Source: Cryobacterium sp. Y50
GTDB taxonomy: Bacteria > Actinomycetota > Actinomycetes > Actinomycetales > Microbacteriaceae
Reading direction: 5' to 3'
NCBI RefSeq assembly: GCF_002929805.1
Contig: NZ_PJJM01000091.1
Span: forward strand, 1 to 64,000
Length of the DNA stretch: 64,000 nt
Positions 1 through 8,533 of the stretch are shown here, in pieces; position 1 is the stretch's first letter, and each line of letters opens with the position of its first letter. Position numbers and translations under genes: made by a program. Below the pieces are notes generated by a model, which searched no databases, was not told the origin of the DNA, and saw only the letters and a list, made by a program, of their open reading frames with translations.

Positions 1-78
1 ATCTGGACCAAATCCGCGGAACAAATCCTCGAATCCCTCAAACGACTTCTACAACGAACTTCCGACGCAGGACACTAG
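1..78 (+). mobile_element. C-terminal tail of an IS630-type transposase (partial, cut by window edge)
   Basis: Frame 1 reads 25 residues to a TAG stop at 76-78. The residues run WTKSAEQILESLKR and end in DAGH. This resembles the C-terminal end of actinobacterial IS630-family transposases, which typically finish with a WTKTAD-ILxS segment and a short S-x-GH tail. Only the tail is inside the window, so the catalytic DDE core and the left inverted repeat cannot be seen. It lies next to the large LuxR gene and marks the left side of an accessory region. The family call rests on this short peptide, so it is moderate. Confidence 0.55.
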
Positions 79-149
79 TTGCTCGTGCGCATCGCGACCG
101 GGAGATGTCGGGAAACGGCTTTTCTCATCGCCGTCGACGTCCGGTGCAA

Positions 150-3035
150 CTACACGACATGACCGTGACGGCCGTGGTCGATGTGCTGCCGCGCGACACC
201 ATGCGCAAGCGTGTCGAATTGCGCTGGACCGGAGGCGGTTGAGACCAGGGGATAGGCATCGCTGAGATCGGGGGAAGGGTCAGGCTCCCGCCCGATACCG
301 CGGGGGCTCTGCCCGGTCTTGATGCGGGCCTGGTAGAGGTGGGACTCGATGGTGCGCACCGAGAGATACAGTTTGGTCGCGATCTCCCGATTGCTCAGAC
401 CTTGCCCGGCCAGCGTGGTGATCTCGCGTTCGCGCGTGGTGAGCGCGTCGAGCGAGCTACGTTCCGGAGCTTGGCGCAGGTCTTCACCGCTAGACCCACT
501 CGTCGCCGCATAGTGTTCGGCCCGGGCCTGGCTCCGGTGCTCGGACAGCGAATCGGCCCGTTGCTCGTGCAGGCGTGCGGCATGGATGCTGGCGCTGGCG
601 GCCATTCCGTAGGCACCGAGTTCGGCCAGGTGGCTCGCCGCGCCGTCCATCGCTTCGGCATCGATCGCTGCGGCGGCACGCGTGCGATGGGCCATCGCGA
701 GTACGATAGGCGAGTCCGTCGTTGCGGCGATTCGCTCCAGGTGCACCGCGATGTCGGCGGTGGGTTCGCCGAGCGCGACCAAGGTATCGAACAGCCATGA
801 CCGGATCAGCGGTGCCTGTCCATCGGCCGACTCGAGTAGACGATGTGCCAGACCGCGAGCGGCAACGATTCGCCCCGAATGCATCAAGAATTGCAGGTCG
901 GAATAGTCGGACTCAAATTGCGAGAGTGCGTCATCGCCGGTCGGCTCAGCGGATGCCTGTGCGCACGCCATTTTAGCGGCGGCGGCCTGCATGAGTCCCA
1001 GCCGGGCGAGGGAACTCGCGTGCAGGCTCTGCACCCAGGGCAGCCAGCCGCAGGGATCGGATCTAATGAGGTTCGCATGGGCCATTCGTAGTTCGGCCTC
1101 CGTTCCGACCGTGTCGCCTCGAAAATCCAACAGCCGCGCAGAGATGAACCCGAGAATGCCCAACTTACCTAAGTCGTGGTCAGCGACGGAGACCAGGATC
1201 CACCGGTTCAACTCGTCCGTGAGGCTCGCTACATTGAGACCGCTCATGCAGCGCAGGGCCGCCTTGCTCTGAAAGATTTCGAGGGCCAGGCCTTCACTCG
1301 AGTAAATGTCGGCGTTGCGTTGTCCGCGGTCGCGGCGGTTGAGGGTCGTGGCGAGTTCGAGCAAGGCGAGGCCGTGCTGGGTGCGCCCTTCGTGGGCGTG
1401 GCCGATGCTGCTCAGGCACGCCGCGCGAATGCGGGTGACGACGTTGTAGTCGGCGTTGTTGGCGATGAACTCGCCCTCTCGGGCAACCCGGACCCAGTCC
1501 ATGCATTGCATGGCCTGGGTGAGGCGAATATATTCGCCTTCGCCACGCATGGTGATATCGCCGGCAAGCCAACCGGCGACCCGGGTGCTGAACGCGGCGT
1601 ATTCCGCCGCAGTCAGGGGAGAGAACTTGGCGAGGGAAACTAACCAGCGCACGAGCTTGACGCCGTCCGACGGTCTCACGACGAGCGTATCGGCCGGTGC
1701 GATGATGGCCAAGGCTGCCGAGTATCGACCTGTGGCAGCCAGAGCACGAGAATACTCAATGGTCGATTTGAGACCTGGTTCGATCCCCAGACTCAGCCCG
1801 GCGTAGAGGAGTGCCTGCTCGGGCTGGCCGACGCTGCGGCTGCGGCGGGCGGCCATCAGCAGAATATCGGCGACGACGGCCTGGCCCCATTTCTCCGATA
1901 CGCCGGGTTCCAAGTCGGAGCATTGAATCCAGCTCCTCGCGATGAGTTGGGCCTCCGCGGGGGTCGTGGCGAACCCGTGGCTGCGGTCCGTCAGCAACAC
2001 TTCCACCAAGCGTTTGGTAGTTTCACGAAGCAGGGCGCTGTCGATCTGGGCGAGAGCAGCCTCGGCGAGCATGGTGTGACCCTGCACGTGGTTGCCTTGG
2101 CCCGACAGGTGGTGCACATGGCCGCGCCGAATAAGATCGCTCAAATCAGCCGGGTTGCTGAGCATCAGCGCCCGGGCATACGTAGTCTTGTGCAGCGCGG
2201 CAATCAGCGAGAGCGTCACGAGTTGGGCCGGGGCCAGATCGAGCAATTGGTGGGTCAGCAAATCGGTGATGCGCCGAGACGGCACCAGGAACGCGAAAGC
2301 GGTGCGGTTCAGGTCGAACAGGGGCGGCTGCTGCCGGGCGGCCTCGGCCGTGAGCTCGCGGAGCAAGACCCGGGAGCCGCCGCTGCGGTCGTGTAAAAGT
2401 GCTTGCGTGACGCGGTCGAATTGCGTGCCCGGTGCGAACTCTTGCACCAAATCGGCAGACTCAGGCGCGGTCAGTGGCTCCAGGTCGATGCGCTCGACGT
2501 CGCCCTTGATCCAGAGTTCAGCGAGCAGATGTGTGGTTGTTCTGTCGATCGCCAGGAGGGCGGCGTGTGGTACCAGGTCGCTCGCAGCGAGGAGCGTGAT
2601 GGCCTGCGTGGCCACCAATTGACTCAGGCTCCGCATCGTGTGGGCGTCGAGGAGGTGGGCGTCGTCAACGAGAACGACTGGCCGGTCGACAGCGCTAACC
2701 TGCTGGAAGTAACTCAAAATTCGACCGGTGGTCACGCTCGCACCGGCCAGCGCCTCGGCGAGGGTGAGGTTTGGTCCGTGGAGCAGGGAACCGAAGGGTT
2801 CGCTGCTGGCACCCATGGTTCCAATGATGCGCACGGGCCGCGGAGAGGTCTCACTCAGGCGACGCACGACGCTGTCGAGCAGGAAGGTTTTACCAAATCC
2901 GAGCGGCCCAAAGATCACCACACTGATGTCCGACCCCAGGCGGGTAACAATCTGCTGCGGGTGGCGATCGATCCCGATGACGCGGGGCGAGGCAGCTGAA
3001 TTGTCCGGCACCATTCTGTGTCGCTCAACCCTCAT
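150..3035 (-). CDS. Large ATP-binding LuxR-family (LAL-type) transcriptional regulator
   Basis: A cytoplasmic regulator of about 961 residues. It has an N-terminal AAA/STAND-type ATPase, with Walker A GPLGFGKT near residues 43-50 and a Walker B-like VVLVDDAH near residue 115. A long helical middle follows, then a C-terminal LuxR HTH (LTTREREI ... LSNREIATKLYLSVRTIESH) and a tail of about 45 residues after the HTH. Length and layout fit the LAL/MalT-like group, where effector and ATP binding license DNA binding by the HTH. The ATG at 3033-3035 has a G-rich upstream stretch; ATG at 3012-3014 is an alternative. It is divergent from the surface-protein operon starting at 3380, so control of that operon is a reasonable inference. 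No inducer can be read from the sequence. Confidence 0.88.
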   Translation of the reverse strand: MRVERHRMVPDNSAASPRVIGIDRHPQQIVTRLGSDISVVIFGPLGFGKTFLLDSVVRRLSETSPRPVRIIGTMGASSEPFGSLLHGPNLTLAEALAGASVTTGRILSYFQQVSAVDRPVVLVDDAHLLDAHTMRSLSQLVATQAITLLAASDLVPHAALLAIDRTTTHLLAELWIKGDVERIDLEPLTAPESADLVQEFAPGTQFDRVTQALLHDRSGGSRVLLRELTAEAARQQPPLFDLNRTAFAFLVPSRRITDLLTHQLLDLAPAQLVTLSLIAALHKTTYARALMLSNPADLSDLIRRGHVHHLSGQGNHVQGHTMLAEAALAQIDSALLRETTKRLVEVLLTDRSHGFATTPAEAQLIARSWIQCSDLEPGVSEKWGQAVVADILLMAARRSRSVGQPEQALLYAGLSLGIEPGLKSTIEYSRALAATGRYSAALAIIAPADTLVVRPSDGVKLVRWLVSLAKFSPLTAAEYAAFSTRVAGWLAGDITMRGEGEYIRLTQAMQCMDWVRVAREGEFIANNADYNVVTRIRAACLSSIGHAHEGRTQHGLALLELATTLNRRDRGQRNADIYSSEGLALEIFQSKAALRCMSGLNVASLTDELNRWILVSVADHDLGKLGILGFISARLLDFRGDTVGTEAELRMAHANLIRSDPCGWLPWVQSLHASSLARLGLMQAAAAKMACAQASAEPTGDDALSQFESDYSDLQFLMHSGRIVAARGLAHRLLESADGQAPLIRSWLFDTLVALGEPTADIAVHLERIAATTDSPIVLAMAHRTRAAAAIDAEAMDGAASHLAELGAYGMAASASIHAARLHEQRADSLSEHRSQARAEHYAATSGSSGEDLRQAPERSSLDALTTREREITTLAGQGLSNREIATKLYLSVRTIESHLYQARIKTGQSPRGIGREPDPSPDLSDAYPLVSTASGPAQFDTLAHGVARQHIDHGRHGHVV

Positions 3036-3129
3036 GCCGCCCCCACGGATCTCGACCTCACCACGTACGGTAACCCGGTGGGCTCTTTCCACGATACCTG
3101 CAGCCCTCCGTGCGCTTGCAGTCGTCACC

Positions 3130-3192
3130 TACTGGGTTCCCGCACCACGCTACTGGGTTCCCGCACTGCGTTACTGGGTTTGCGCCAAGACC
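3130..3192. repeat. 21-bp tandem repeat in the divergent LuxR / surface-operon control region
   Basis: Three copies start at 3130, 3151 and 3172, exactly 21 bp apart. The first 16 bases (TACTGGGTTCCCGCAC) are identical in copies 1 and 2, and copy 3 keeps TACTGGGTT before diverging. A 21-bp period is two helical turns, so a protein bound to each unit would sit on the same DNA face. The array lies about 95 bp upstream of the LuxR start and 190-250 bp upstream of the exported-protein start. It could be an operator array for the regulator; this is inference. The gap 3036-3379 holds no gene that I can support. Confidence 0.7.
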
Positions 3193-3379
3193 CCACTGGA
3201 GTAAATGGACGGCATCACTGGTATACCCGTCAGTTGACCGGCTGAGGTACGGGGCTCGGCGCGAAATGCCCCTCCCGTCGAAACACCTCACCTAGCGTTG
3301 GTGGCTCCACGGGTGACGACCGGACTAATCAGCCTGCTTCGTTACATCGAATTAGCCCAGTTGAACCAAAGGACACAGC

Positions 3380-4096
3380 ATGACATCACACACCACACCC
3401 GCCCGCTGTCTGGCACATAAGCGCGCCAGGCGAGGCAAGATTATGGCTATCCTGGCCGGTGGAGCCGCACTCGGTCTTGGAACGACGGCAACCCTGGCCG
3501 CGTGGACCGACACCGAATGGGTCTTCGGTGGTGGCACCGGCGGCACCGGTGACAGCGCTGGCGTCGGAACATCCTCCTTTGATGTTGAGCAGAATGTCGT
3601 CGCCCCGTTTAATACGGCCGCTTTCGTTCAGGACGAAACGAACCCGGGCCAGGCGCTCACCTTCGGTCTCGACGCTTTGAGCCTCACCCCCGGCGACTCG
3701 GTCTACGCTCCCGTCGCCCTGCGCACGATCAGCAACTCGTCCGCCGGTAACCTGACGCTGGAGCCGGCCGTTGCCGCGGCCGGTGTCACCGTCGTCGACT
3801 CCGATGCTGCTCTATGGACGGCCCTGACCATGCGAGTCTGGGTTTCGGAAGCGGCGTTCACCTGCAATGCCAGCACTGTGGCATCCACTTCACCTTCTAT
3901 TATTATGGAGATCGCCAACGGGCCGCTGGGCAGCACGGGCGGAACCACCGTGCAGGCCCTATCAGCGGCCGGCGCGAACACGCAGTACTACTGCTTCAAG
4001 GTCACCCTGCCGAGCAACGCCCAGACCAGCCAGAGCCTCAACCTGCAGGGGCGTACCGTTGCGCCGGCCTGGGAATTCTCTGCCGCCTCAAGCTAA
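3380..4096 (+). CDS. TasA/camelysin-like exported protein with SipW-dependent-type signal
   Basis: A 238-residue secreted protein. It has a basic N-terminus (about 20 residues), a hydrophobic segment at about 21-41, and WTDTEW at 42-47. That is the position and type of the FxDTE-like motif that follows signal peptides cut by SipW-type peptidases. A Gly/Ser/Thr-rich beta-type mature domain follows, with two Cys near the C-terminus and no anchor. This is typical of the alternate-signal exported family related to TasA and camelysin, which can form surface fibres or act as exported matrix proteins. ATG is preceded by AAAGGACA. It is the first gene of a same-strand run with a SipW-like peptidase 15 bp downstream, the classical pairing. 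Fibre formation itself is inferred. Confidence 0.82.
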   Translation: MTSHTTPARCLAHKRARRGKIMAILAGGAALGLGTTATLAAWTDTEWVFGGGTGGTGDSAGVGTSSFDVEQNVVAPFNTAAFVQDETNPGQALTFGLDALSLTPGDSVYAPVALRTISNSSAGNLTLEPAVAAAGVTVVDSDAALWTALTMRVWVSEAAFTCNASTVASTSPSIIMEIANGPLGSTGGTTVQALSAAGANTQYYCFKVTLPSNAQTSQSLNLQGRTVAPAWEFSAASS

Positions 4097-4111
4097 CCTG
4101 CCGATATAACG

Positions 4112-4702
4112 ATGCCACGCGTGAGACTGCCCCGTCGTAATGCCGGCGCAATCGCCAAGGATGTTCTGCTCACCCTCGCCGGTATGGCGGGACTTCTGTC
4201 CATCGTCGGGTTCGCGCTGACCCTCGTTTTTTCGCTCTCGATCGTGATCGTGTTGACCGGATCAATGGCGCCCGGTCTGCCCACCGGATCAGCGATCGTG
4301 GTCGAAGAAGACGTTCCAGCGGCCGACCTCGTCATTGGCGATATCGTGACGGTTGCCCGCCCCGGATACGACCTGCCGGTTACCCACCGGATCGTTGGCA
4401 TCGAGGAAATTTCAGGGGACGTATCCGCTCGCGCACTGACCTTGCAGGGTGATGCCAATGCCTCGGTCGACCGCGATGCCTATATCGTGCAGACCGCGCA
4501 GCGGGCCGTGATCGGATTTCCCGGATTCGGCTTTGCTCTGCGCACAATGCAATCCCCCCTGTTCATAGGCGTCACCACCCTGCTGATGGCACTCGCCATT
4601 GTCTGGGCCTTCTGGCCGCCGCGCCCGGAGCGCGTGGCAGCGGTGATTGGTTCGCGGCAGGAAAGCATCAACTCAACTAGAGAATGTCAGGAAACACGGT
4701 GA
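4112..4702 (+). CDS. SipW-type signal peptidase I (Ser-His type)
   Basis: A membrane signal peptidase of 196 residues. An N-terminal membrane segment (about 18-48) leads into TGSMAP with the nucleophile Ser51. VTHRIVG supplies His92 where most bacterial type-I enzymes have Lys, so this is the SipW / ER / archaeal Ser-His subtype. A second hydrophobic segment lies near 150-170, before a short tail. The family removes signal peptides from TasA-like substrates. Both flanking exported proteins (starting at 3380 and 5520) carry WTDTEW after their signals, which makes them likely clients. The stop overlaps the next gene by 19 bp, consistent with translational coupling. Confidence 0.92.
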   Translation: MPRVRLPRRNAGAIAKDVLLTLAGMAGLLSIVGFALTLVFSLSIVIVLTGSMAPGLPTGSAIVVEEDVPAADLVIGDIVTVARPGYDLPVTHRIVGIEEISGDVSARALTLQGDANASVDRDAYIVQTAQRAVIGFPGFGFALRTMQSPLFIGVTTLLMALAIVWAFWPPRPERVAAVIGSRQESINSTRECQETR

Positions 4703-5544
4703 CACGTAGCGGCACGGTAACGAGATTGGTCGCTCCGGCGCGCCGACGCGGCCTGTTGGCGGTAGCTCTTGTTGCCGCCGTGGCCGTGGTGAGTGGGCTA
4801 GGCCTGTTGTCGGTGCGCGCCGTCGCTGTGATCCAGACCGTCACGACCGTGTCGCAGCCGGGGATTCTGGAGCTGACCTCAAGCCTGCCCCACGATGTGG
4901 TTCTCAATCTGACGCCGGGCAAACCCGTTTACTGGCAGATCGGCGCCGCCCTGACCCAGGACCTCACTGGATCCCTTGTTTTAGAGATTCGCAAGAGCGG
5001 CGACCTCGCCATCAACGCACGCGGCCTGAATGTCGTGATCGACCGCTGCAGCGAACCGTGGACGAACCTCGAGACCACGCCGAGCTGCACCAACGAGCGG
5101 GAACACGTGCTTGTGGCCACACCCCTTGACGATAACTCGTCTGTCAGCGGCATCTACGACCTGGCCGGGATTTCCGAAGCCCGCGGAAAATACCTGCTCG
5201 TGGCACTGTCTCTCAACGTCGCGCCCGAGACGGCCAACAACGATCTGATCGGGCTAAGCGGTGAAGTCGGAATCGGCCTGACCGCCGCGGGGGACAACTC
5301 GTCGACTCGGCCGGCAATCGAAACACCGGGCGGGTCGTATTCGGCGGGTGGCGGCGATAATCTTGCCCTGACCGGGATCGATGCGCTGGCTCTGGTTCTC
5401 GTCGCGGTCGGGGTTCTCGCACTCGGCATTGTTGTCTCAATCCGTCGATTCGCAGAAATGCCAGCCGCTGACGACGTTGTGCGATTAGCGGGCACTCACT
5501 CCTACCCCGCGGGCGGGCAGTGTGGGCGACCGTGCTCGGCCTGA
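4684..5544 (+). CDS. Surface protein with LALTG (class-E sortase-like) C-terminal anchor
   Basis: A protein of 286 residues of unknown function. It has a basic N-terminus, a hydrophobic export segment at about 23-45, then an extracellular domain with two Cys (122 and 135). A Ser/Gly-rich spacer leads to DNLALTG (LALTG at 227-231), a hydrophobic stretch at about 233-253 and the positive cluster SIRR. LAXTG followed by a membrane segment and basic residues is the sorting signal of class E sortases in actinobacteria, so cell-wall anchoring is likely. About 30 residues follow the basic cluster, longer than usual for a sorting signal. A GTG at 4699 with AGGAAA just upstream is a plausible alternative start. 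No sortase gene is present in the window. Confidence 0.72.
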   Translation: MSGNTVTRSGTVTRLVAPARRRGLLAVALVAAVAVVSGLGLLSVRAVAVIQTVTTVSQPGILELTSSLPHDVVLNLTPGKPVYWQIGAALTQDLTGSLVLEIRKSGDLAINARGLNVVIDRCSEPWTNLETTPSCTNEREHVLVATPLDDNSSVSGIYDLAGISEARGKYLLVALSLNVAPETANNDLIGLSGEVGIGLTAAGDNSSTRPAIETPGGSYSAGGGDNLALTGIDALALVLVAVGVLALGIVVSIRRFAEMPAADDVVRLAGTHSYPAGGQCGRPCSA

Positions 5545-6914
5545 CCGTGATCGCGACTTTGCTCGCTGCGACCAATCCGCCGACCATCGCACTGAGCGTG
5601 GCCTCATGGACCGACACCGAATGGGCCCAGGGATCACTCGGTACCGACCTGGTCAGCTGTGGAATTGACACCGGGTATTCGAGCACGGCGTCGGGCAAGT
5701 TTCTGAATGCGACCCTGACCGATGCGAGCCTGGGCCCCGTCGTGGGTATCAACGGGCTGCAGGCCACACGCAACGGCGATACCGCGGCACAGGTAACGCC
5801 GACCTCAGCCCAGCACCCCGACGCCGGCGTCTCCACCACCACTGACACATTCAGGAACCCGCTCACGGTGTCTGTGCTGAAAGAGAATGTGCTCGATCTG
5901 ACGGGTTTGAACGCGGCGCTGCCGGTGGGCGCGGCTGGCATGCTTGGTGAATATGCCCAGGTGAGCAACACGGGGTCGTCAGCGGGGGCATCCGGTCTCC
6001 TAAACAATTCGGGCGGCATCGGTTTCACCCCGACGACACAGGATACGCAGCTGCCGACGGCAGCGAGCCTCAATCTGGCGTCGGTGCTTCCTGTCGGAGT
6101 CGCGAGCGCCTCGCTCTTGATCGGGGCGGTTGCGGCGTCGGCGCAGCTGGACTGGTGCACGGCGCTCGAAGACGAGATCTGGGGCGACGGCACGGTGAGT
6201 GGCGTCGTGCGGAACTACGAGATCGCGAGCCTCAACCTAGTGACACAGGTACCGGTGCTGAAAGATATTCTCGCGAACGCGACATCGACGGTGTCGTCCT
6301 TTGTCAATTCAACTCTCTCGTCGCACTCGTCAGTCGGGAAGGCAACGGCGCTGCTAGAGAACCCGGTAATAGTAACCGACACGATGACCGTCAATCTCAG
6401 CAAGGGCACCGTGACGATGGATCTGGCAAGTTTGATGAGTTTAGGTCTGAACGATCAGGCGCCGAACACGGCGCTCGGCCTCGATGCCACCAAAGTCCAG
6501 AGCGCCATTACCCAGGTCATCACCCTGGTCACGGCGTGGACAGAGGCAATTTCGACGAAATTGCAGGAGGCGAAAGCGTCGTTGAGCGTGCTGCTCACCG
6601 GGCTGCTGAACACTCTGAATGCCACCTTGAACAGTCTGACGAGCGTTTTAAACACGACGGTCACTGCGCTCACGCCGACCTTGAACGGGGTATTCTCAGC
6701 ACTTCCCGGGGTGCTGTCGCTCACTATCAACGTGCAACCCGATCAGCCGAATGCACCAACGGGAGCGGCGTTCACAGCCTCGGCTGCGGCGTCGAGCGCC
6801 GAGTATCGGGTGAGCGCCCTGCGCATCGGGCTACTCGGCTATTTGACCGGATCGGAGCTCGCGACAGTCACCTTCGCAACGGCATCGGCCGGGGCGAATG
6901 CGCGTCTGCAGTAG
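5520..6914 (+). CDS. Choice-of-anchor-G-like exported protein with SipW-type signal motif
   Basis: A 464-residue exported protein. It begins with a hydrophobic segment (about residues 3-28) followed by ASWTDTEWA (WTDTEW at 30-35), the same motif as in the TasA-like protein of this operon. The mature part is rich in Ser, Thr, Ala, Leu and Asn and contains repeated amphipathic stretches (ALLNTLNATLNSLTSVL type, near 355-385). The N-terminal block resembles actinobacterial choice-of-anchor-G surface proteins. The GTG start lies 25 bp inside the preceding gene, so coupling is likely. No C-terminal sorting signal is visible. It may be surface-retained through the LALTG protein or be part of the same fibre; that is inference. 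Confidence 0.7.
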   Translation: MWATVLGLTVIATLLAATNPPTIALSVASWTDTEWAQGSLGTDLVSCGIDTGYSSTASGKFLNATLTDASLGPVVGINGLQATRNGDTAAQVTPTSAQHPDAGVSTTTDTFRNPLTVSVLKENVLDLTGLNAALPVGAAGMLGEYAQVSNTGSSAGASGLLNNSGGIGFTPTTQDTQLPTAASLNLASVLPVGVASASLLIGAVAASAQLDWCTALEDEIWGDGTVSGVVRNYEIASLNLVTQVPVLKDILANATSTVSSFVNSTLSSHSSVGKATALLENPVIVTDTMTVNLSKGTVTMDLASLMSLGLNDQAPNTALGLDATKVQSAITQVITLVTAWTEAISTKLQEAKASLSVLLTGLLNTLNATLNSLTSVLNTTVTALTPTLNGVFSALPGVLSLTINVQPDQPNAPTGAAFTASAAASSAEYRVSALRIGLLGYLTGSELATVTFATASAGANARLQ

Positions 6915-7001
6915 CGCCGTCGATCGTTAGGCGCGGCGCGGTTTGGGCTCAGGTGATGTCTCGCGAAGGTCAACGGCTATCGAGATCGGTGCTGAGCCCG
7001 G

Positions 7002-8227
7002 CTACTCACGCAGCGTCATCTGCATTCGAACCGCCAGTGGAACCCCCATCGCTGAAAGCACTGTTGTTGCGGAGTGACGGGTGGACCGGAGGGCATAGAC
7101 AGGTGTCCTAAGCGCTTCTATCCCGGCTTTCACCAGAGCAGCGTGCCAGCCGAGGTTGCACGCGCTGGGGTTTCATGGTGCCCCGCCGTCAAAGAGCGGG
7201 TTACCGACGAGCCGCCGAATATTTCCGGGCGATGTGAACATGAGGCCAAGCGGATTGTGTTCGATGAGCACTGCCGCATGGCGGCGGCGACCACCTCGAG
7301 CAGCGGGAGGCGAGCGGCACGCGCCCGTTGGAGCTCGCAGTTTTTTGGGCGTGTGAGCATGAGTGCACCGGCAAGCGCTTCCATCTCGAAGCCGGCCGGG
7401 GCCGTCCGCGCCGTGCAGTCGGCCGCACGCAGCCCTCTTTGTGTTCCGATCCACCCAGCCTGTTCCGTACGCCCAGGGGAGGCGTTGAAGTTGCCTGGCG
7501 AGGTCGAGAGTTTCGCTTCCGGGCGTCAAGTCTGCACGATCGATCGTAAGGCCGAGCCCCTCTCCTTCCTGGCATCCGGTCAGCAGAAACAGCAACCACC
7601 TGGCTGCTAGACGCTCGTCTTTCACCGCTGCAATAACAGTATTTGTTTGCGCAATGGTCACGTGCGTTTTTGACTACGGCTGCCTTCGGGCGTTCGATCG
7701 CGGTAGCCGGGTTCCAATCCACGAGGCGCCGGCTGACCTCTGCGCTCAGGACTGTGCTCAGGGATGTGCTCAGGGATGTGCTCAGGATCGGATGGGCGTT
7801 CCGCGCGGTTGTGGAGGAAAGGCCGCGTTTCGTCATGCCCTGCGTCATCTCTAATACGTCGTCGCATCCGAGCTGCGTGATTCGGATCTTCCCAATGGCG
7901 GGGATTATGTCTAGCAGCACGCTGGCTCGCTATGAATCGAGGGTGCGTGGACGGATGGCCACCGTATCCAGACACTCCCCGAAATACGCGGCTAGGGTCG
8001 GATTCCGGGTGCGCTGTACGATACCGGTCTTCATCTTTGCGTGTGCGGTGTCAAATTTTTCTCGGGCTGCCTTTTCATCTACAACGGTCACTGCAATGCC
8101 GCGTGCTTTCCCGTCTGGACCGGGTGGCAGCGTTCTAGTCCGACCCAGAGCCCACGTTTTGCGTCCCATTTGAATGACCCTGCGCCTGATGACGCGCGCT
8201 TGACGTTTTTCGCTTTGCCCTGGTCAT
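7002..8227 (-). pseudogene. Decayed tyrosine-recombinase (phage-type integrase) gene
   Basis: Integrase segments are recognisable in order on the minus strand but in different frames. ATG at 8225-8227 has GGAGG upstream and opens MTRAKRKTSS. Next come an N-terminal arm (GPDGKARGIAVTVVDEKAA), the SAM-like core-binding segment (IIPAIGKIRITQL, MTKRGLSSTTARNAH, NPATAIERPKAAVV), the catalytic-domain segment (LAARWLLFLLTG), and finally RHSATTVLSAMGVPLAV ending at a TAG at 7002. The full span of about 1.2 kb matches an intact integrase, but frameshifts separate the pieces and the terminal GHS...Y region is missing. It lies beside a tRNA-Arg gene, a normal integrase target. It is therefore a dead integrative-element remnant. 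Confidence 0.82.
7742..7786. repeat. 12-bp tandem repeat inside the integrase remnant
   Basis: GTGCTCAGGGAT repeats in perfect register at 7754 and 7766, with a partial copy at 7778 and a degenerate copy at 7742. On the minus strand it encodes (L)STS repeats in the core-binding part of the integrase. An expansion here is likely to be one of the lesions in that gene. Confidence 0.75.
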
Positions 8228-8454
8228 GATGCCCTCCGTGTGCCTGAAATCGACAGTACGGGCAGGTATACCTTCGAGTGGGCCCTCTTGTGGTTGTTCC
8301 GGGAAAGGGCTAGTTAATTCTATGATCTGTGAGCTCCCTGAGCGAAATGTCCGTTTTGAAGCTCTGGCGGTACACAACGAACCCGCAACTCCCGTGTAAT
8401 CACGCGGATGTCCGGGTCTCCACCGACCTCCGGTAGGCTTTCAATGTACAATTC

Positions 8455-8530
8455 GCCCCCGTAGCTCAGTGGATAGAGCACCGGCCTTCTAATCCGATTG
8501 TCGTAGGTTCGATTCCTACCGGGGGCACCA
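8455..8530 (+). tRNA. tRNA-Arg(UCU), CCA encoded
   Basis: The acceptor stem GCCCCCG (8455-8461) pairs with CGGGGGC (8520-8526). The D arm is GCTC/GAGC. The anticodon loop CTTCTAA (8486-8492) gives anticodon TCT. The T arm is GTAGG-TTCGATT-CCTAC (8503-8519), followed by discriminator A and CCA (8528-8530). The anticodon stem CCGGC/TCCGA has only three clean G-C pairs, with mismatches at its first and last positions. It is the probable integration site of the adjacent dead integrase element. Confidence 0.9.
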
Positions 8531-8533
8531 CCG

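Noticed and set aside
3130..3192. 21-bp repeats considered as a CRISPR array
   Set aside because: Units are contiguous with no unique spacers and no cas genes nearby.
6915..8454. Second copy of the tRNA-Arg 3' end as att site
   Set aside because: I looked for TTCGATTCCTACCGGGGGCA-like sequence and found none in this interval.
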